Position numbers and translations under genes: made by a program
The notes under the pieces: generated by a model
Database searches by the model: none
What the model saw: the letters and a program-made list of their open reading frames with translations, nothing else
What the model was told of the DNA's origin: nothing
Assembly: GCA_050248795.1 (NCBI GenBank)
Contig: JBFWRS010000006.1
Coordinates: 58,339 to 122,338 of the forward strand
Source: CAZTDU01 sp050248795
Lineage (GTDB): Bacteria > Pseudomonadota > Gammaproteobacteria > Burkholderiales > SG8-39
Reading direction: 5' to 3'
DNA length: 64,000 nucleotides
Shown here: positions 7,569-16,337 of the stretch, piece by piece
Layout: each line of letters starts with the position of its first letter
Position numbering within the stretch: position 1 is the first letter of the stretch

Positions 7569-8435
7569 ATGGTCTTCCTGAACGGAAAGTTCATGCCCAT
7601 CGAGAACGCGATGGTGCCGGTGCTGGACCGCGGGTTCATCTTCGGCGACGGCATCTACGAACTTGTCCCGGTCTATTCGCGCGTGCCGTTCCGCATCGAC
7701 GAGCATCTTGCAAGGCTTGAACGCAGCCTTGCGGAAGTCCGCATCCGCAACCCCTACACCCGCGCAGAGTGGCGCGACATCATCCTGAAGCTCATCGCGC
7801 AGCAGCCCTTCGAGGACCAGGGGGTGTACTTCCAGGTCACGCGCGGCGTCGCCAGGCGCGACCACGCCTTCCCGAAGGATGCGGCGCCCACGGTGTTCAT
7901 GATGTCGAATCCGCTGGTGAATCCGCCGAAGGAACTGGTCGAGCGCGGCGCGAAGTGCGTCAGCGCAAACGATTTCCGCTGGCAGAGGTGCGACATCAAG
8001 TCGATCTCGCTGATCGGCAACTGCCTGCTGCGCCAGGTTTCCGCTGATGTAGACGCGGTGGAGACGATCCTGTTCCGCGACGGCCTGCTGACCGAGGCGT
8101 CGGCCTCGAACGTGTTCATCGTCAGGGGCGGCGTCGTCATGGGCCCGCCGAAATCCGGCTTCATCCTGCCGGGCATCACCTACGATGTCGTCGTCGAACT
8201 CGCGCAGTCGGCGAAGCTGCCGCTCGAGATCCGCGACATCCCGGAGGCAGAAGTCCGCGCCGCGGACGAGATCTGGGTCACCTCGTCGTCCAAGGAAGTG
8301 CTGGCGGTGGTGGAACTCGACGGCAGGGCAGTCGGCGACGGCAGGCCGGGGCCGCTCTTCAGGCGCATGCACCAGCTCTACCAGGAGTTCAAGCAGCGCG
8401 TCATGCGCGCCGGCGCGGAGCGCGCCGCGGCATAG
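7569..8435 (+). CDS. dat: D-amino acid (D-alanine) aminotransferase, class IV
   Basis: 288 residues of a fold-type IV PLP enzyme. It opens with VFLNGKFMPIENA and DRGFIFGDGIYE; the PLP lysine is Lys144 in DIKSISLIGN, and ASASNVFIV and the late WVTSSSKEV match D-amino acid aminotransferases and the related branched-chain enzymes. It interconverts D-alanine and alpha-keto acids. A position between a DD-carboxypeptidase and ybeD-lipB-lipA is usual in betaproteobacteria. A branched-chain or lyase specificity cannot be excluded without comparing active-site loops. Confidence 0.85.
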   Translation: MVFLNGKFMPIENAMVPVLDRGFIFGDGIYELVPVYSRVPFRIDEHLARLERSLAEVRIRNPYTRAEWRDIILKLIAQQPFEDQGVYFQVTRGVARRDHAFPKDAAPTVFMMSNPLVNPPKELVERGAKCVSANDFRWQRCDIKSISLIGNCLLRQVSADVDAVETILFRDGLLTEASASNVFIVRGGVVMGPPKSGFILPGITYDVVVELAQSAKLPLEIRDIPEAEVRAADEIWVTSSSKEVLAVVELDGRAVGDGRPGPLFRRMHQLYQEFKQRVMRAGAERAAA

Positions 8436-8437
8436 GC

Positions 8438-8707
8438 ATGGACACAGAGCAGCAAACGCTGCTTTCGTTTCCGGTCGACTTCCCGATGAAGATACTCGGG
8501 CGCCGCGAGGGCGGATTCGCGCAGGCGGTGATGGAGATCGTGCTGAAGCATGCGCCGGATTTCGAGCCGGCATCGATGGAGATGCGCCCGAGCAGGCAGG
8601 GCCGGTATCTCAGCCTCACGGTCACCGTCAATGCGACCTCGCGCGAACAGCTGGATGCGCTGTACCGCGAACTCTGCGACCACCCGGCCGTGGTGATGGT
8701 GCTGTGA
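8438..8707 (+). CDS. ybeD: DUF493 (YbeD-like) protein
   Basis: 89 residues, an ACT-like ferredoxin fold. LLSFPVDFPMKILGR at the start and LSLTVTVNATSREQLDALYREL near the end are the family signature. The function is unknown, though the gene almost always sits directly upstream of lipB, as here, so a role near lipoylation is often guessed. It starts two bases after the aminotransferase stop, and its own stop overlaps the lipB GTG (GTGA). Confidence 0.9.
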   Translation: MDTEQQTLLSFPVDFPMKILGRREGGFAQAVMEIVLKHAPDFEPASMEMRPSRQGRYLSLTVTVNATSREQLDALYRELCDHPAVVMVL

Positions 8708-9336
8708 GCAGCGCAGTCGCCGATGCGGTGCGCGTGCGGTGCCTGGGGCGGGTGTCCTATGAAGACGCGCTGACGCGCATGCGCGAATTCACCGCGCAGC
8801 GCACGCCGGAGACGCCCGACGAGCTGTGGTTGCTGGAGCATCCGCCGGTCTACACGCTCGGCCTCGCTGCCGACCGCGCGCACGGCCCCCGGGTCGACAA
8901 CGGCATCCCGCTGGTACAGGTCGAGCGTGGCGGCGAGATCACCTATCACGGCCCCGGCCAGGCGGTGCTCTACACGCTGGTCGACCTTGCGCGGCGCGGC
9001 ATCAAGGTGCGCGAATTCGTCTGCCTGCTCGAGCAGGCGGTGATCGACCTGCTCGCGGACCATGGCGTGCGTGCCGGGCGCAGGCCCGGCGCGCCCGGCG
9101 TGTACGTCGAAGGCGCCAAAGTCGCCGCGCTCGGCATCCGCATCACGCGTGGCCGCGCGTACCACGGCCTGGCACTGAACGTCGACATGGACCTCGCGCC
9201 GTTCTCGGCGATCGATCCGTGCGGCATGGCCGGACTGCGGGTGACCCAGGCGCGCGAACTCGGCATCGCCGACACGCCGGACGCGCTCGGTGCCCGGCTC
9301 GCGGAGATGCTCGCGCAGAGGATAGGCGATGCGTGA
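8704..9336 (+). CDS. lipB: Octanoyltransferase LipB
   Basis: 210 residues. Motifs are RGGEITYHGPGQ, the acyl-enzyme cysteine in DPCGM (Cys173) and the paired lysine in GAKVAALG (Lys139). LipB moves octanoate from acyl carrier protein to apo-lipoyl domains. The GTG start at 8704 gives a 4-base overlap with ybeD and the normal family length; an ATG start would remove the first strand. It overlaps lipA by 8 bases, so the two are probably translated together. Confidence 0.95.
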   Translation: MSSAVADAVRVRCLGRVSYEDALTRMREFTAQRTPETPDELWLLEHPPVYTLGLAADRAHGPRVDNGIPLVQVERGGEITYHGPGQAVLYTLVDLARRGIKVREFVCLLEQAVIDLLADHGVRAGRRPGAPGVYVEGAKVAALGIRITRGRAYHGLALNVDMDLAPFSAIDPCGMAGLRVTQARELGIADTPDALGARLAEMLAQRIGDA

Positions 9337-10273
9337 AGCCGGCGTGAAGCACAAGGGCGCCGCGAAAACCGCGCGCATCCCGATCAAGGTCGTCGCGCGC
9401 ACGCCGTTGAGGAAACCCGACTGGATCCGCGTCAGGGCGGCAAGCGGCAACACGCGCTTCTACGAGATCAAGCAGATCCTGCGCGAGCAGAACCTGCACA
9501 CCGTGTGCGAGGAAGCCTCGTGCCCGAACATCGGCGAGTGTTTCGGCAAGGGCACCGCGACGTTCATGATTCTCGGCGACATCTGCACCCGCCGCTGCCC
9601 GTTCTGCGACGTCGGGCACGGCAGGCCGCTCGCGCCGGATGCGGCGGAGCCGGCGCACCTCGCCGACACCATCGCGCGGCTGAAGCTGCGCTACGTGGTG
9701 ATCACCAGCGTCGACCGCGACGACCTGAGGGACGGCGGCGCGGGGCATTTCGTCGCCTGCATCCGTGCGGTGCGCGAGCGCTCGCCTGCGACCACCATCG
9801 AGGTGCTGGTGCCGGATTTCCGCGGCCGGCTTGAGCGCGCGCTGGAGGTGCTGGACGCCGCGCCGCCGGACGTGATGAACCACAACATGGAGACCGTGCC
9901 GCGCCTTTACCGGCAGGCGCGGCCGGGCGGGGACTACGCGCATTCACTGCGGCTGCTGAAGACGTTCAAGCAACGCCATCCCGCGGTACCGACCAAATCG
10001 GGGCTGATGGTCGGCCTGGGCGAGACCGACGAGGAGATCCTCGCTGCGCTGCGCGACCTGCGCGCGCACGACGTGGACATGCTCACGCTCGGCCAGTATC
10101 TGGCGCCCTCGGCGCACCACCTGCCGGTGGAACGCTACGTGCACCCGGACACCTTCTCGATGTTCGAACGCGAGGCTTACGCGATGGGCTTCCGGCACGC
10201 GGCGGTGGGCGCGATGGTGCGCTCCTCGTACCACGCCGATGCGCAGGCCGAAGAGGTGCTCGGCGGCGCCTGA
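9329..10273 (+). CDS. lipA: Lipoyl synthase LipA
   Basis: 314 residues of a radical SAM enzyme with two 4Fe-4S clusters. The auxiliary cluster motif is CEEASCPNIGEC (Cys60, Cys65, Cys71) and the radical SAM motif is CTRRCPFC (Cys86, Cys90, Cys93). The C-terminal RSSYHA serine that ligates the auxiliary cluster is present. LipA inserts two sulfurs into octanoyl domains made by LipB upstream. It ends 21 bases before the convergent TlpA-like gene. Confidence 0.96.
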   Translation: MREAGVKHKGAAKTARIPIKVVARTPLRKPDWIRVRAASGNTRFYEIKQILREQNLHTVCEEASCPNIGECFGKGTATFMILGDICTRRCPFCDVGHGRPLAPDAAEPAHLADTIARLKLRYVVITSVDRDDLRDGGAGHFVACIRAVRERSPATTIEVLVPDFRGRLERALEVLDAAPPDVMNHNMETVPRLYRQARPGGDYAHSLRLLKTFKQRHPAVPTKSGLMVGLGETDEEILAALRDLRAHDVDMLTLGQYLAPSAHHLPVERYVHPDTFSMFEREAYAMGFRHAAVGAMVRSSYHADAQAEEVLGGA

Positions 10274-10294
10274 ACGCGGCGCCGGGCATGGCAT

Positions 10295-10798
10295 TCAGGC
10301 CGGGTCGCCGAGCGCGCTTTCGACCAGCGCGTGGAACTCCGCCCAGTCCGGCTCGCCCAGGTAGCGCTTCAGCACGCGGCCGCGGCGGTCGATGAGGAAG
10401 GTGGTCGGCGTCACGCTGACGTTGCCGAAGCGCCGCGCCACTTCGCCGTTCGCATCCAGCGCCATCCTGAACGGGAGCCTGCGCGCGTTGGCGAATTCGG
10501 CCACCCGGTTGGGGTGGTCGTAGCTCATCGCCACGGCGACCGTGGTGTAGCCGCGCGGGCCGAACTGCTGCTGCGCCTCCACCAGCCTGGGCATTTCCTG
10601 CACGCAGGTGACGCAGCTGGTGGCCCAGAAGTTCACCAGCACCACCTGTCCGCGCAGGCTGGAGGTGGCGAACGATTCGCCGGACAGCGTCGCGAACTGC
10701 GCCTCCGGCGCATCCGGGCGCTTCGCCAGCGACAATGCAACTCCCGCGGCGATTGCCGCTGCGGCCACGACGACGATAAGCTTGCCCTGATGCTTCAC
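10295..10798 (-). CDS. TlpA-like membrane-anchored thioredoxin
   Basis: 167 residues. Residues 8-24 form one membrane segment, so the thioredoxin domain faces the periplasm. The active site is CVTC (Cys62, Cys65) in FWATSCVTCVQEMP rather than CPPC or CGPC, with a cis-Pro loop at VTPTTFLIDRRG. The family reduces disulfides in the periplasm or supports cytochrome c maturation; the Thr before the second Cys suggests its own redox potential. It diverges from the DUF4197 gene with only 12 bases between the starts. Confidence 0.85.
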   Translation of the reverse strand: MKHQGKLIVVVAAAAIAAGVALSLAKRPDAPEAQFATLSGESFATSSLRGQVVLVNFWATSCVTCVQEMPRLVEAQQQFGPRGYTTVAVAMSYDHPNRVAEFANARRLPFRMALDANGEVARRFGNVSVTPTTFLIDRRGRVLKRYLGEPDWAEFHALVESALGDPA

Positions 10799-10810
10799 TG
10801 GGAGATTCCG

Positions 10811-11500
10811 ATGAAAGCCCGCATTCTCGCCCGAATCCTCGCCCTTTGCGCCGCGTTCGCCGCGCTGCCGGCGCTTGCCCAGCTGGACAGGATTTCCAAC
10901 CAGGACGCGGTCTCGGGTTTGAAAGCCGCGCTGGAGAAAGGTTCCGGCGTCGCGGTGGCCGCGCTGGGCAGGACCGACGGCTTCTTCGGCAATCCGCGGG
11001 TGAAGATCCCGCTGCCCGAGTCGATACGCAGCGCCGAGAAGATCATGCGCAGCGTCGGCATGGGCAAGTACGCCGACGAACTCATCCTGACGATGAACCG
11101 CGCGGCGGAAGCCGCGGTACCCGAAGCGAAGGCGCTGTTCATCGACGCGGTGAAGAAGATGAGCGTGCAGGACGCCAAAGGCGTGCTCACCGGCGGCAAC
11201 ACGGCGGGCACCGAGTATTTCAGGCGCGCCACCTCCGAGCAGTTGCGCGCGAAGTTCCTGCCCATCGTGCAGAACGCGACGAAGAAGGTGAACCTGGCTG
11301 CAAAGTACAACCAGTACGCCGAAAAGGGCGCGCGCTTCGGCCTGTTGAAGAAGGAAGACGCGAACCTGGACAGCTATGTCACGCAGAAGGCGCTGGACGG
11401 GCTCTTTTTCATGGTCGCGGAAGAGGAGAAGAAAATCCGCGAGAACCCGGTGCAGGCGGGCAGCAACATACTCAGGAAGGTATTCGGCGCACTGAAGTAA
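10811..11500 (+). CDS. DUF4197 domain protein, exported
   Basis: 229 residues with a signal peptide (LALCAAFAALPALAQ). The rest matches the DUF4197 pattern: a start around LKAALEKGSGVAVAALG, then FFGNPRVKIPLP, MNRAAEAAVPEAKALF, ILTGG-like GVLTGGNTAGTEYFR, and a C-terminus with LDGLFFMVAEEE. It is predicted periplasmic and mostly helical; the function is not known. I used the ATG at 10811; an in-frame ATG seven codons upstream is possible but would spoil the signal peptide. It converges on polA with six bases between the stops. Confidence 0.8.
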   Translation: MKARILARILALCAAFAALPALAQLDRISNQDAVSGLKAALEKGSGVAVAALGRTDGFFGNPRVKIPLPESIRSAEKIMRSVGMGKYADELILTMNRAAEAAVPEAKALFIDAVKKMSVQDAKGVLTGGNTAGTEYFRRATSEQLRAKFLPIVQNATKKVNLAAKYNQYAEKGARFGLLKKEDANLDSYVTQKALDGLFFMVAEEEKKIRENPVQAGSNILRKVFGALK

Positions 11501-11506
11501 GCGCGC

Positions 11507-14233
11507 TCAATGGGCCTCGTCCCAGTTGCCGCCGGTGCCGACCTCGACCACCAGCGCGACGTCCAGCTGCGCCACGTCCTGCATCAGCGACTTCACGCGC
11601 GCGCGGACCTCGTCCAGTTCCTCATCCGGCACTTCGAGTACCAGCTCGTCGTGCACCTGCATGATCAGCTTGGCGCGCAGGTGCCGCGCCTCGAGCGCGT
11701 GCTGCACTGACACCATCGCCATCTTGATCAGGTCGGCGGCGGTGCCCTGCATCGGCGCGTTGATCGCGGCGCGCTCGGCGGCCTGGCGGCGCTGCGGGCT
11801 CCCGCTTCTCGCCTCGGGCAGGCGCAGCCGCCTGCCGAACACCGTCTCGACGTAGCCTTCGTTCCGCGCCTTGGCCCGCGTTTCCTCCATGTAGCGCCGT
11901 ACCGACGGGTAGCGCGCGAAGTAGCTGTCGATGTAGGCCTGTGCGGTGGCGCGCTCGATGCCCAGGTTCTGCGCCAGCCCGAACGCGCTCATGCCGTAGA
12001 TCAGCCCGAAGTTGATCGTTTTCGCCGCGCGGCGCTCGTCCGCGCTGACCTTGTCCAGCGGCACGCCGAACACCTCGGCCGCGGTGGCCCTGTGCACGTC
12101 GTCGCCACGCTCGAACGCGCGCTTCAGCGCCGGCTCGCCCGAGATGTGCGCCATGATGCGCAGCTCGATCTGGGAGTAGTCCGCGCTGACGATCTTCGAG
12201 CCCGGCGGCGCGATGAAGGCCTCGCGGATGCGGCGCCCCTGCGGCGTGCGGATCGGGATGTTCTGCAGGTTCGGGTCGTTCGAGGCGAGGCGCCCGGTGA
12301 CCGCCCCGGTCTGCGAATATGTCGTGTGCACGCGGCCAGTCGATGGGTTCACCATCCGCGGCAGCTTGTCGGTGTAGGTGGATTTCAGCTTCGCGAGCCC
12401 GCGGAACTCGAGCAGCAGCCGCGGCAGCGGGTAGTCGAGCGCGAGTTCCGACAGCACGTCCTCGTCCGTGGACGGCTGTCCCGATGGCGTCTTCTTCTTC
12501 ACCGGCAGCTTCTGCCGCTCGAACAGGATCTCCTGGATCTGCTTGGGCGAATTGAGGTTGAAGGGCTGGCCGGCCGCCGCGTAGGCCTTCTGCTCGATCT
12601 CGAGGAGTTCCTTGCCGAGTTCGTGGCTCTGGCGCTCGAGCTTGCCCGCATCCAGCAGCACGCCGTTGCGCTCGATCTTCAGCAACACCGGCAGCACAGG
12701 CATCTCGATCTTCTCGTAGACGAAGCGCAGCTTCTCGTCGGCCACGATCTTCGGGTACAGCGCTTCGTGCACCGCCAGCGTGCAGTCCGCATCCTCGGCT
12801 GCGTACTCGGTGGCGCGGCCGATCTCGACCGACGAAAAAGGTATCCGCGCAGCGCCCTTGCCGGTCACTTCGTCGTAGGAAATCGTCTTCCATCCAAGGT
12901 GCCGCTGCGCCAGCGATTCCAGGTCGTGCCGCTCGTGCACTTCCAGCACGTACGATTCGAGCAGCGTGTCGTGGACGATCCCCGCCAGCACAAGGCCGTG
13001 GTTGGCGAGCACGTGGGAATCGTACTTCGCGTTCTGGCCAACCTTGCGGCGCGCCGGGTCCTGCAGCCAGGGCGCCAGCAGCTCCAGCGCGCGCGCGACG
13101 CCGATCTGCGCGGGCGCCCCGGGATACTCGTGCGCGATCGGCAGGTACGCCGCAGTGTCGCCGGCGGCAAACGACATGCCGACCAGCCGCGCGCTCATCG
13201 GCTCGAGGCTGGTGGTCTCGGTGTCGAAGCCGGTCAGCGGCGAGGCGTCCAGCACGGCGAGGAACTCGCGCAGCTCTGCCTCGCCATGCAGCGTGCGTAC
13301 CTTGCGGCGCGCGGGCGCGGCCGGATCTGCCGCGGCTTCCTGGGTAGCCGCCGGCGCCGCGGACACTGCGCCGGACTCGAGTTCGCGCAGCCAGGTCCGG
13401 AAGCCGAAGCGCGAGAACAGTTCGCGCAGCCGCTCCGCATCCGGCTCGCCGTCGGCAAGCGCATCCAGCGTGACCGGCAGTGCGACGTCGCGCTTGATGG
13501 TGAGCAGGTGCCGGGCCCTGGGCAGCCAGTCGAGGCTCTTGCGCAGGTTCTCGCCGACCACGCCCGGTACCGCGTCCGCATTGGCGATGACCTCGTCCAG
13601 CGTGCCGTGCCGTGCGATCCACTTCGCCGCGGTCTTGGGCCCGACCTTGTCGACGCCGGGGACGTTGTCCACCGTGTCGCCGACCAGCGTGAGGTAGTCG
13701 ACGAAGCGCTCGGGCGTCACGCCGAACTTCTGCGTCACGCCATCGACGTCGAGGGTCTCGTTCGACATGGTGTTGACCAGCGTGACGCGCTCGTCGACGA
13801 GCTGCGCCAGGTCCTTGTCGCCGGTGGAGATGATGCAGCGCCAGCCCCGCGCCTTCGCCTGCTCGGCGAGCGTGGCGATCACGTCGTCCGCCTCGACCCC
13901 GTCGACCGCGAGCACCGGCCAGCCCAGTGCGCGCACCGCCTCGTGTATCGGTTCGATCTGCGCGACCAGGTCGTCGGGCATCGGCGCGCGGTTCGCCTTG
14001 TACTCGGGATATTCGTCGTCGCGGAACGTCTTGCCCTTGGCGTCGAAGACGCAGGCGCGCGCGCTTGCCTTGTGGTCGGCGGCGAGCCGCCGTAGCATGT
14101 TCACGACGCCGTAGATGGCGCCGGTCGGTTCGCCCTTGGGGTTGCGCAGTTCGGGCAACGCGTGGAACGCCCGGTACAGGTACGACGAACCGTCGACCAG
14201 CAGCAGCGTCTTTTCGGGAGCGTTCGCGGACAA
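11507..14233 (-). CDS. polA: DNA polymerase I
   Basis: 908 residues with all three domains. The 5' nuclease domain opens LLLVDGSSYLYRAFHALP and includes GVEADDVI. The 3'-5' exonuclease domain keeps the first acidic motif FDTETTS near residue 336, so proofreading is likely active. The polymerase domain has DYSQIELR near 683, the O-helix RRAAKTINFGLIYG and HDELVLEVP near 859. The frame remains open upstream, but the fold starts right after the TTG at 14233, the likeliest start. That TTG has no good ribosome site of its own; a 15-codon ORF with AGGAGG lies just upstream. Confidence 0.95.
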   Translation of the reverse strand: MSANAPEKTLLLVDGSSYLYRAFHALPELRNPKGEPTGAIYGVVNMLRRLAADHKASARACVFDAKGKTFRDDEYPEYKANRAPMPDDLVAQIEPIHEAVRALGWPVLAVDGVEADDVIATLAEQAKARGWRCIISTGDKDLAQLVDERVTLVNTMSNETLDVDGVTQKFGVTPERFVDYLTLVGDTVDNVPGVDKVGPKTAAKWIARHGTLDEVIANADAVPGVVGENLRKSLDWLPRARHLLTIKRDVALPVTLDALADGEPDAERLRELFSRFGFRTWLRELESGAVSAAPAATQEAAADPAAPARRKVRTLHGEAELREFLAVLDASPLTGFDTETTSLEPMSARLVGMSFAAGDTAAYLPIAHEYPGAPAQIGVARALELLAPWLQDPARRKVGQNAKYDSHVLANHGLVLAGIVHDTLLESYVLEVHERHDLESLAQRHLGWKTISYDEVTGKGAARIPFSSVEIGRATEYAAEDADCTLAVHEALYPKIVADEKLRFVYEKIEMPVLPVLLKIERNGVLLDAGKLERQSHELGKELLEIEQKAYAAAGQPFNLNSPKQIQEILFERQKLPVKKKTPSGQPSTDEDVLSELALDYPLPRLLLEFRGLAKLKSTYTDKLPRMVNPSTGRVHTTYSQTGAVTGRLASNDPNLQNIPIRTPQGRRIREAFIAPPGSKIVSADYSQIELRIMAHISGEPALKRAFERGDDVHRATAAEVFGVPLDKVSADERRAAKTINFGLIYGMSAFGLAQNLGIERATAQAYIDSYFARYPSVRRYMEETRAKARNEGYVETVFGRRLRLPEARSGSPQRRQAAERAAINAPMQGTAADLIKMAMVSVQHALEARHLRAKLIMQVHDELVLEVPDEELDEVRARVKSLMQDVAQLDVALVVEVGTGGNWDEAH

Positions 14234-14250
14234 GATGGGAAAGAAAGAAC

Positions 14251-14298
14251 TCAGGAATTCACTTCTGCCGGGCCGCGCAGGGTCGGCGCATGAAGCAT
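14251..14298 (-). CDS. Possible 15-codon upstream ORF before polA
   Basis: The minus strand reads AGGAGG at 14308-14303, then four bases, then ATG, and encodes MLHAPTLRGPAEVNS before a TGA at 14253-14251, 17 bases ahead of the polA TTG. The ribosome site is the best in this region and does not serve polA directly. It may be a leader peptide or coupling device, or chance. There is no homology evidence. Confidence 0.25.
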   Translation of the reverse strand: MLHAPTLRGPAEVNS

Positions 14299-14315
14299 GG
14301 CGCCTCCTGGGCATT

Positions 14316-14951
14316 ATGTCAGAGTTCGTCGAGGCCACCGAGCGCCTCGCCGGCATCCAGCCCGCGGTAACGGTGTTCGGCAGTTCGCGCGCCGTGCCGG
14401 CGTCGACGTACTACCGGCTCGCCGAAGAAACCTCCCGGCTGCTGTCGGATGCGGGTTTCGCGGTGATCTCGGGCGGCGGCCCCGGCATCATGGAAGCGGC
14501 GAACCGGGGTGCGTTCCATGGCGAGTCGGCCGCAGTAGGCCTGAACATAGAGCTGCCCCACGAGCAGCGCGCGAACGCCTACCAGAACATCTCGCTGCGT
14601 TTCCATTACTTCTTCGTGCGCAAGGTGATGTTCGTGCGCTTCGCCACGGCGTACGTGTGCTTCCCGGGCGGGTTCGGCACGCTCGATGAGCTGTTCGAAG
14701 CGCTGACGCTGGTGCAGACGCGCAGGATCCGCGCCGTGCCGATCATCCTCGTGCACGCGCCGTACTGGCAGGGGCTGATCGACTGGATCCGCGGCCGGCT
14801 GCTGGCCGAGGGCATGATCGCGGCCGAGGACATGGACCTGGTGCAGGTGGTGGACGCGCCCGAGCACGTCGTGGACGCCATCTTCTCCTTCTACGAAAAG
14901 CGCGGCTTCCAGCTTTCCCCGACCGAGCGGGAGGTGCTGCTCAACCTGTAG
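14316..14951 (+). CDS. LOG family protein (TIGR00730-type)
   Basis: 211 residues with the Rossmann signature GGGPGIMEAANRGA near 53 and PGGFGTLDE near 118. These mark the LOG/lysine decarboxylase-like family, which includes cytokinin riboside 5'-monophosphate phosphoribohydrolases and PpnN-type nucleotidases. This short LOG form with SLRFHYFFVRKVMF between the motifs is widespread in proteobacteria; the substrate in vivo is probably a nucleoside monophosphate. The start at 14316 matches the family N-terminus (EATERLAGIQPAVTVFGSSR). It diverges from polA across about 82 bases. Confidence 0.85.
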   Translation: MSEFVEATERLAGIQPAVTVFGSSRAVPASTYYRLAEETSRLLSDAGFAVISGGGPGIMEAANRGAFHGESAAVGLNIELPHEQRANAYQNISLRFHYFFVRKVMFVRFATAYVCFPGGFGTLDELFEALTLVQTRRIRAVPIILVHAPYWQGLIDWIRGRLLAEGMIAAEDMDLVQVVDAPEHVVDAIFSFYEKRGFQLSPTEREVLLNL

Positions 14952-14980
14952 CGGCGTTCGTCGGCGTGGTACCGAGGTAG

Positions 14981-14986
14981 TAGAAT
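14981..14986 (+). promoter_or_regulatory. Candidate -10 box (TAGAAT) for the DUF2782 gene
   Basis: TAGAATCGCGGCC lies seven bases before the ATG at 14994. Transcription would start almost at the first codon, so the message would be leaderless or nearly so. No -35 consensus is seen. Confidence 0.45.
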
Positions 14987-14993
14987 CGCGGCC

Positions 14994-15320
14994 ATGCGAC
15001 GCTTACTTGCCCTCGCCCTGCTGGGCGCCGTTTTCGCGGCGTCTGCCCAGCAGCCGCCCCAGCTCGAACCGCTGCCCGACGTGCCGCCGCCGCCTCCCGG
15101 GTTCAGCGACGCCGAGCCCGACGAGCCGCGCGTGCGCATACCGGTCGGGGAAGGCGACAAGGTCGAGGTGTACCGCGACGCCGGGCGCTCCATCCTGCGG
15201 GTGACGCCCGAGAACGGCCCGACGTATTACCTGGTCGAGCAGGCGGACGGCAGCTACGTTCGCCGTACCCTCGACAGCGGCCTGCGCGTGCCGCAGTGGA
15301 CGATCTTCACGTTCGATTGA
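14994..15320 (+). CDS. DUF2782 domain protein, exported
   Basis: 108 residues with a signal peptide (LLALALLGAVFAASA) and a Pro-rich stretch (PLPDVPPPPPG). The conserved core is VRIPVGEGDKVEVYRDAGR, then LRVTPENGPTYYLVEQ, which matches DUF2782, a small periplasmic family usually found next to polA and homoserine kinase in betaproteobacteria. The function is unknown. The gene ends 66 bases before thrB; the gap holds no terminator and shows a weak CAGGG ribosome site. Confidence 0.8.
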   Translation: MRRLLALALLGAVFAASAQQPPQLEPLPDVPPPPPGFSDAEPDEPRVRIPVGEGDKVEVYRDAGRSILRVTPENGPTYYLVEQADGSYVRRTLDSGLRVPQWTIFTFD

Positions 15321-15386
15321 CTGCCCGGGCGCGTACCACCCGCGTTTGCGCCCTACCGCCCGGCTCCACAACGATCATCAGGGACC

Positions 15387-16337
15387 ATGTCGGTCTTCAC
15401 GCCCGTATCCGATGCAGAACTCGCCGGCTGGCTCGCCAGGTACTCGGTCGGCAGGGTGCTGGAGTTCGCGCCGATCGCCGCGGGCATCGAGAACACCAAC
15501 TACTTCGTCACCACGGTGCAGGGGCGCTACGTCCTCACGCTCTTCGAGCGCCTGCCAGCGGCGGAACTGCCGTTCTACCTCGGCCTGATGGCGCACCTCG
15601 CGCGCCACGGCATTCCCTGCCCGGCACCGATCGCGGACCTTGCAGACGGATTCTTCTCGATGCTGAACGGCAAGCCCGCTGCGCTGGTGACCCGCCTGCC
15701 CGGCCGTTCGGTGGAGCAACCGGACGCGGCGGCCTGCGCCGAGCTTGGCGCGCTGCTCGCGCGCATGCACCTGGCGGGGCGCTCCTACGACGGCTACCTG
15801 GAGAATCCGCGCGGACCGCGCTGGTGGCGCATGGCGGCGAGCGCGGTGCGCGGATTCCTTGATGCCGAACGGCAGTCGCTGCTCGACGACGAACTGCGTT
15901 TCCAGGCGCAGCACAGGTTTCCGGACCTGCCGCGCGGGCCGATCCACGCCGACCTTTTCCGCGACAACGCGCTGTTCGAGGAAGGCGGCATCCGCGGCGT
16001 GATCGACTTCTACTTTGCCGGCGTCGAGTGCCAGCTGTTCGATTGCGCGGTGTGCGTGAACGACTGGTGCCTGGCCGACCCTGCCGCAGACCGCCGCCTG
16101 GACGAAGCGCGCACGCTTGCCTTCCTCGGCGCCTATGCCGCGGTCCGCCCGTTCACGGATCTCGAGCGCGGCGCCTGGCCGGTGATGCTGCGCGCGGCAG
16201 CGCTGCGCTTCTGGCTGTCGCGACTCTACGACTTCCACCTGCCGCGTCCCGGCATGCTGGTGCACGCGCACGATCCGGAGCACTTCCGTGACGTGCTCGC
16301 GCTGCGCTGCGCGCCGGGCGGCGCGCCCTGGGTCTGA
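15387..16337 (+). CDS. thrB: Homoserine kinase (ThrB, aminoglycoside-kinase fold)
   Basis: 316 residues. This is the betaproteobacterial homoserine kinase type with a choline/aminoglycoside-kinase fold, not the GHMP type of enterics. The motifs are GIENTNYFV near 35, the catalytic HADLFRDN near 187 and GVIDFYFAGVE for the metal site. It phosphorylates homoserine for threonine synthesis; metX further along this window draws on the same homoserine pool for methionine. The last codon touches the ATG of the next gene, which suggests coupling. Confidence 0.93.
   Translation: MSVFTPVSDAELAGWLARYSVGRVLEFAPIAAGIENTNYFVTTVQGRYVLTLFERLPAAELPFYLGLMAHLARHGIPCPAPIADLADGFFSMLNGKPAALVTRLPGRSVEQPDAAACAELGALLARMHLAGRSYDGYLENPRGPRWWRMAASAVRGFLDAERQSLLDDELRFQAQHRFPDLPRGPIHADLFRDNALFEEGGIRGVIDFYFAGVECQLFDCAVCVNDWCLADPAADRRLDEARTLAFLGAYAAVRPFTDLERGAWPVMLRAAALRFWLSRLYDFHLPRPGMLVHAHDPEHFRDVLALRCAPGGAPWV

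Noticed and set aside
7569..8435. Branched-chain amino acid aminotransferase as the main call
   Set aside because: Length, the DRGFIFGDGIYE opening and the wall/lipoate context fit the D-amino acid type better. I kept the alternative open in the entry.
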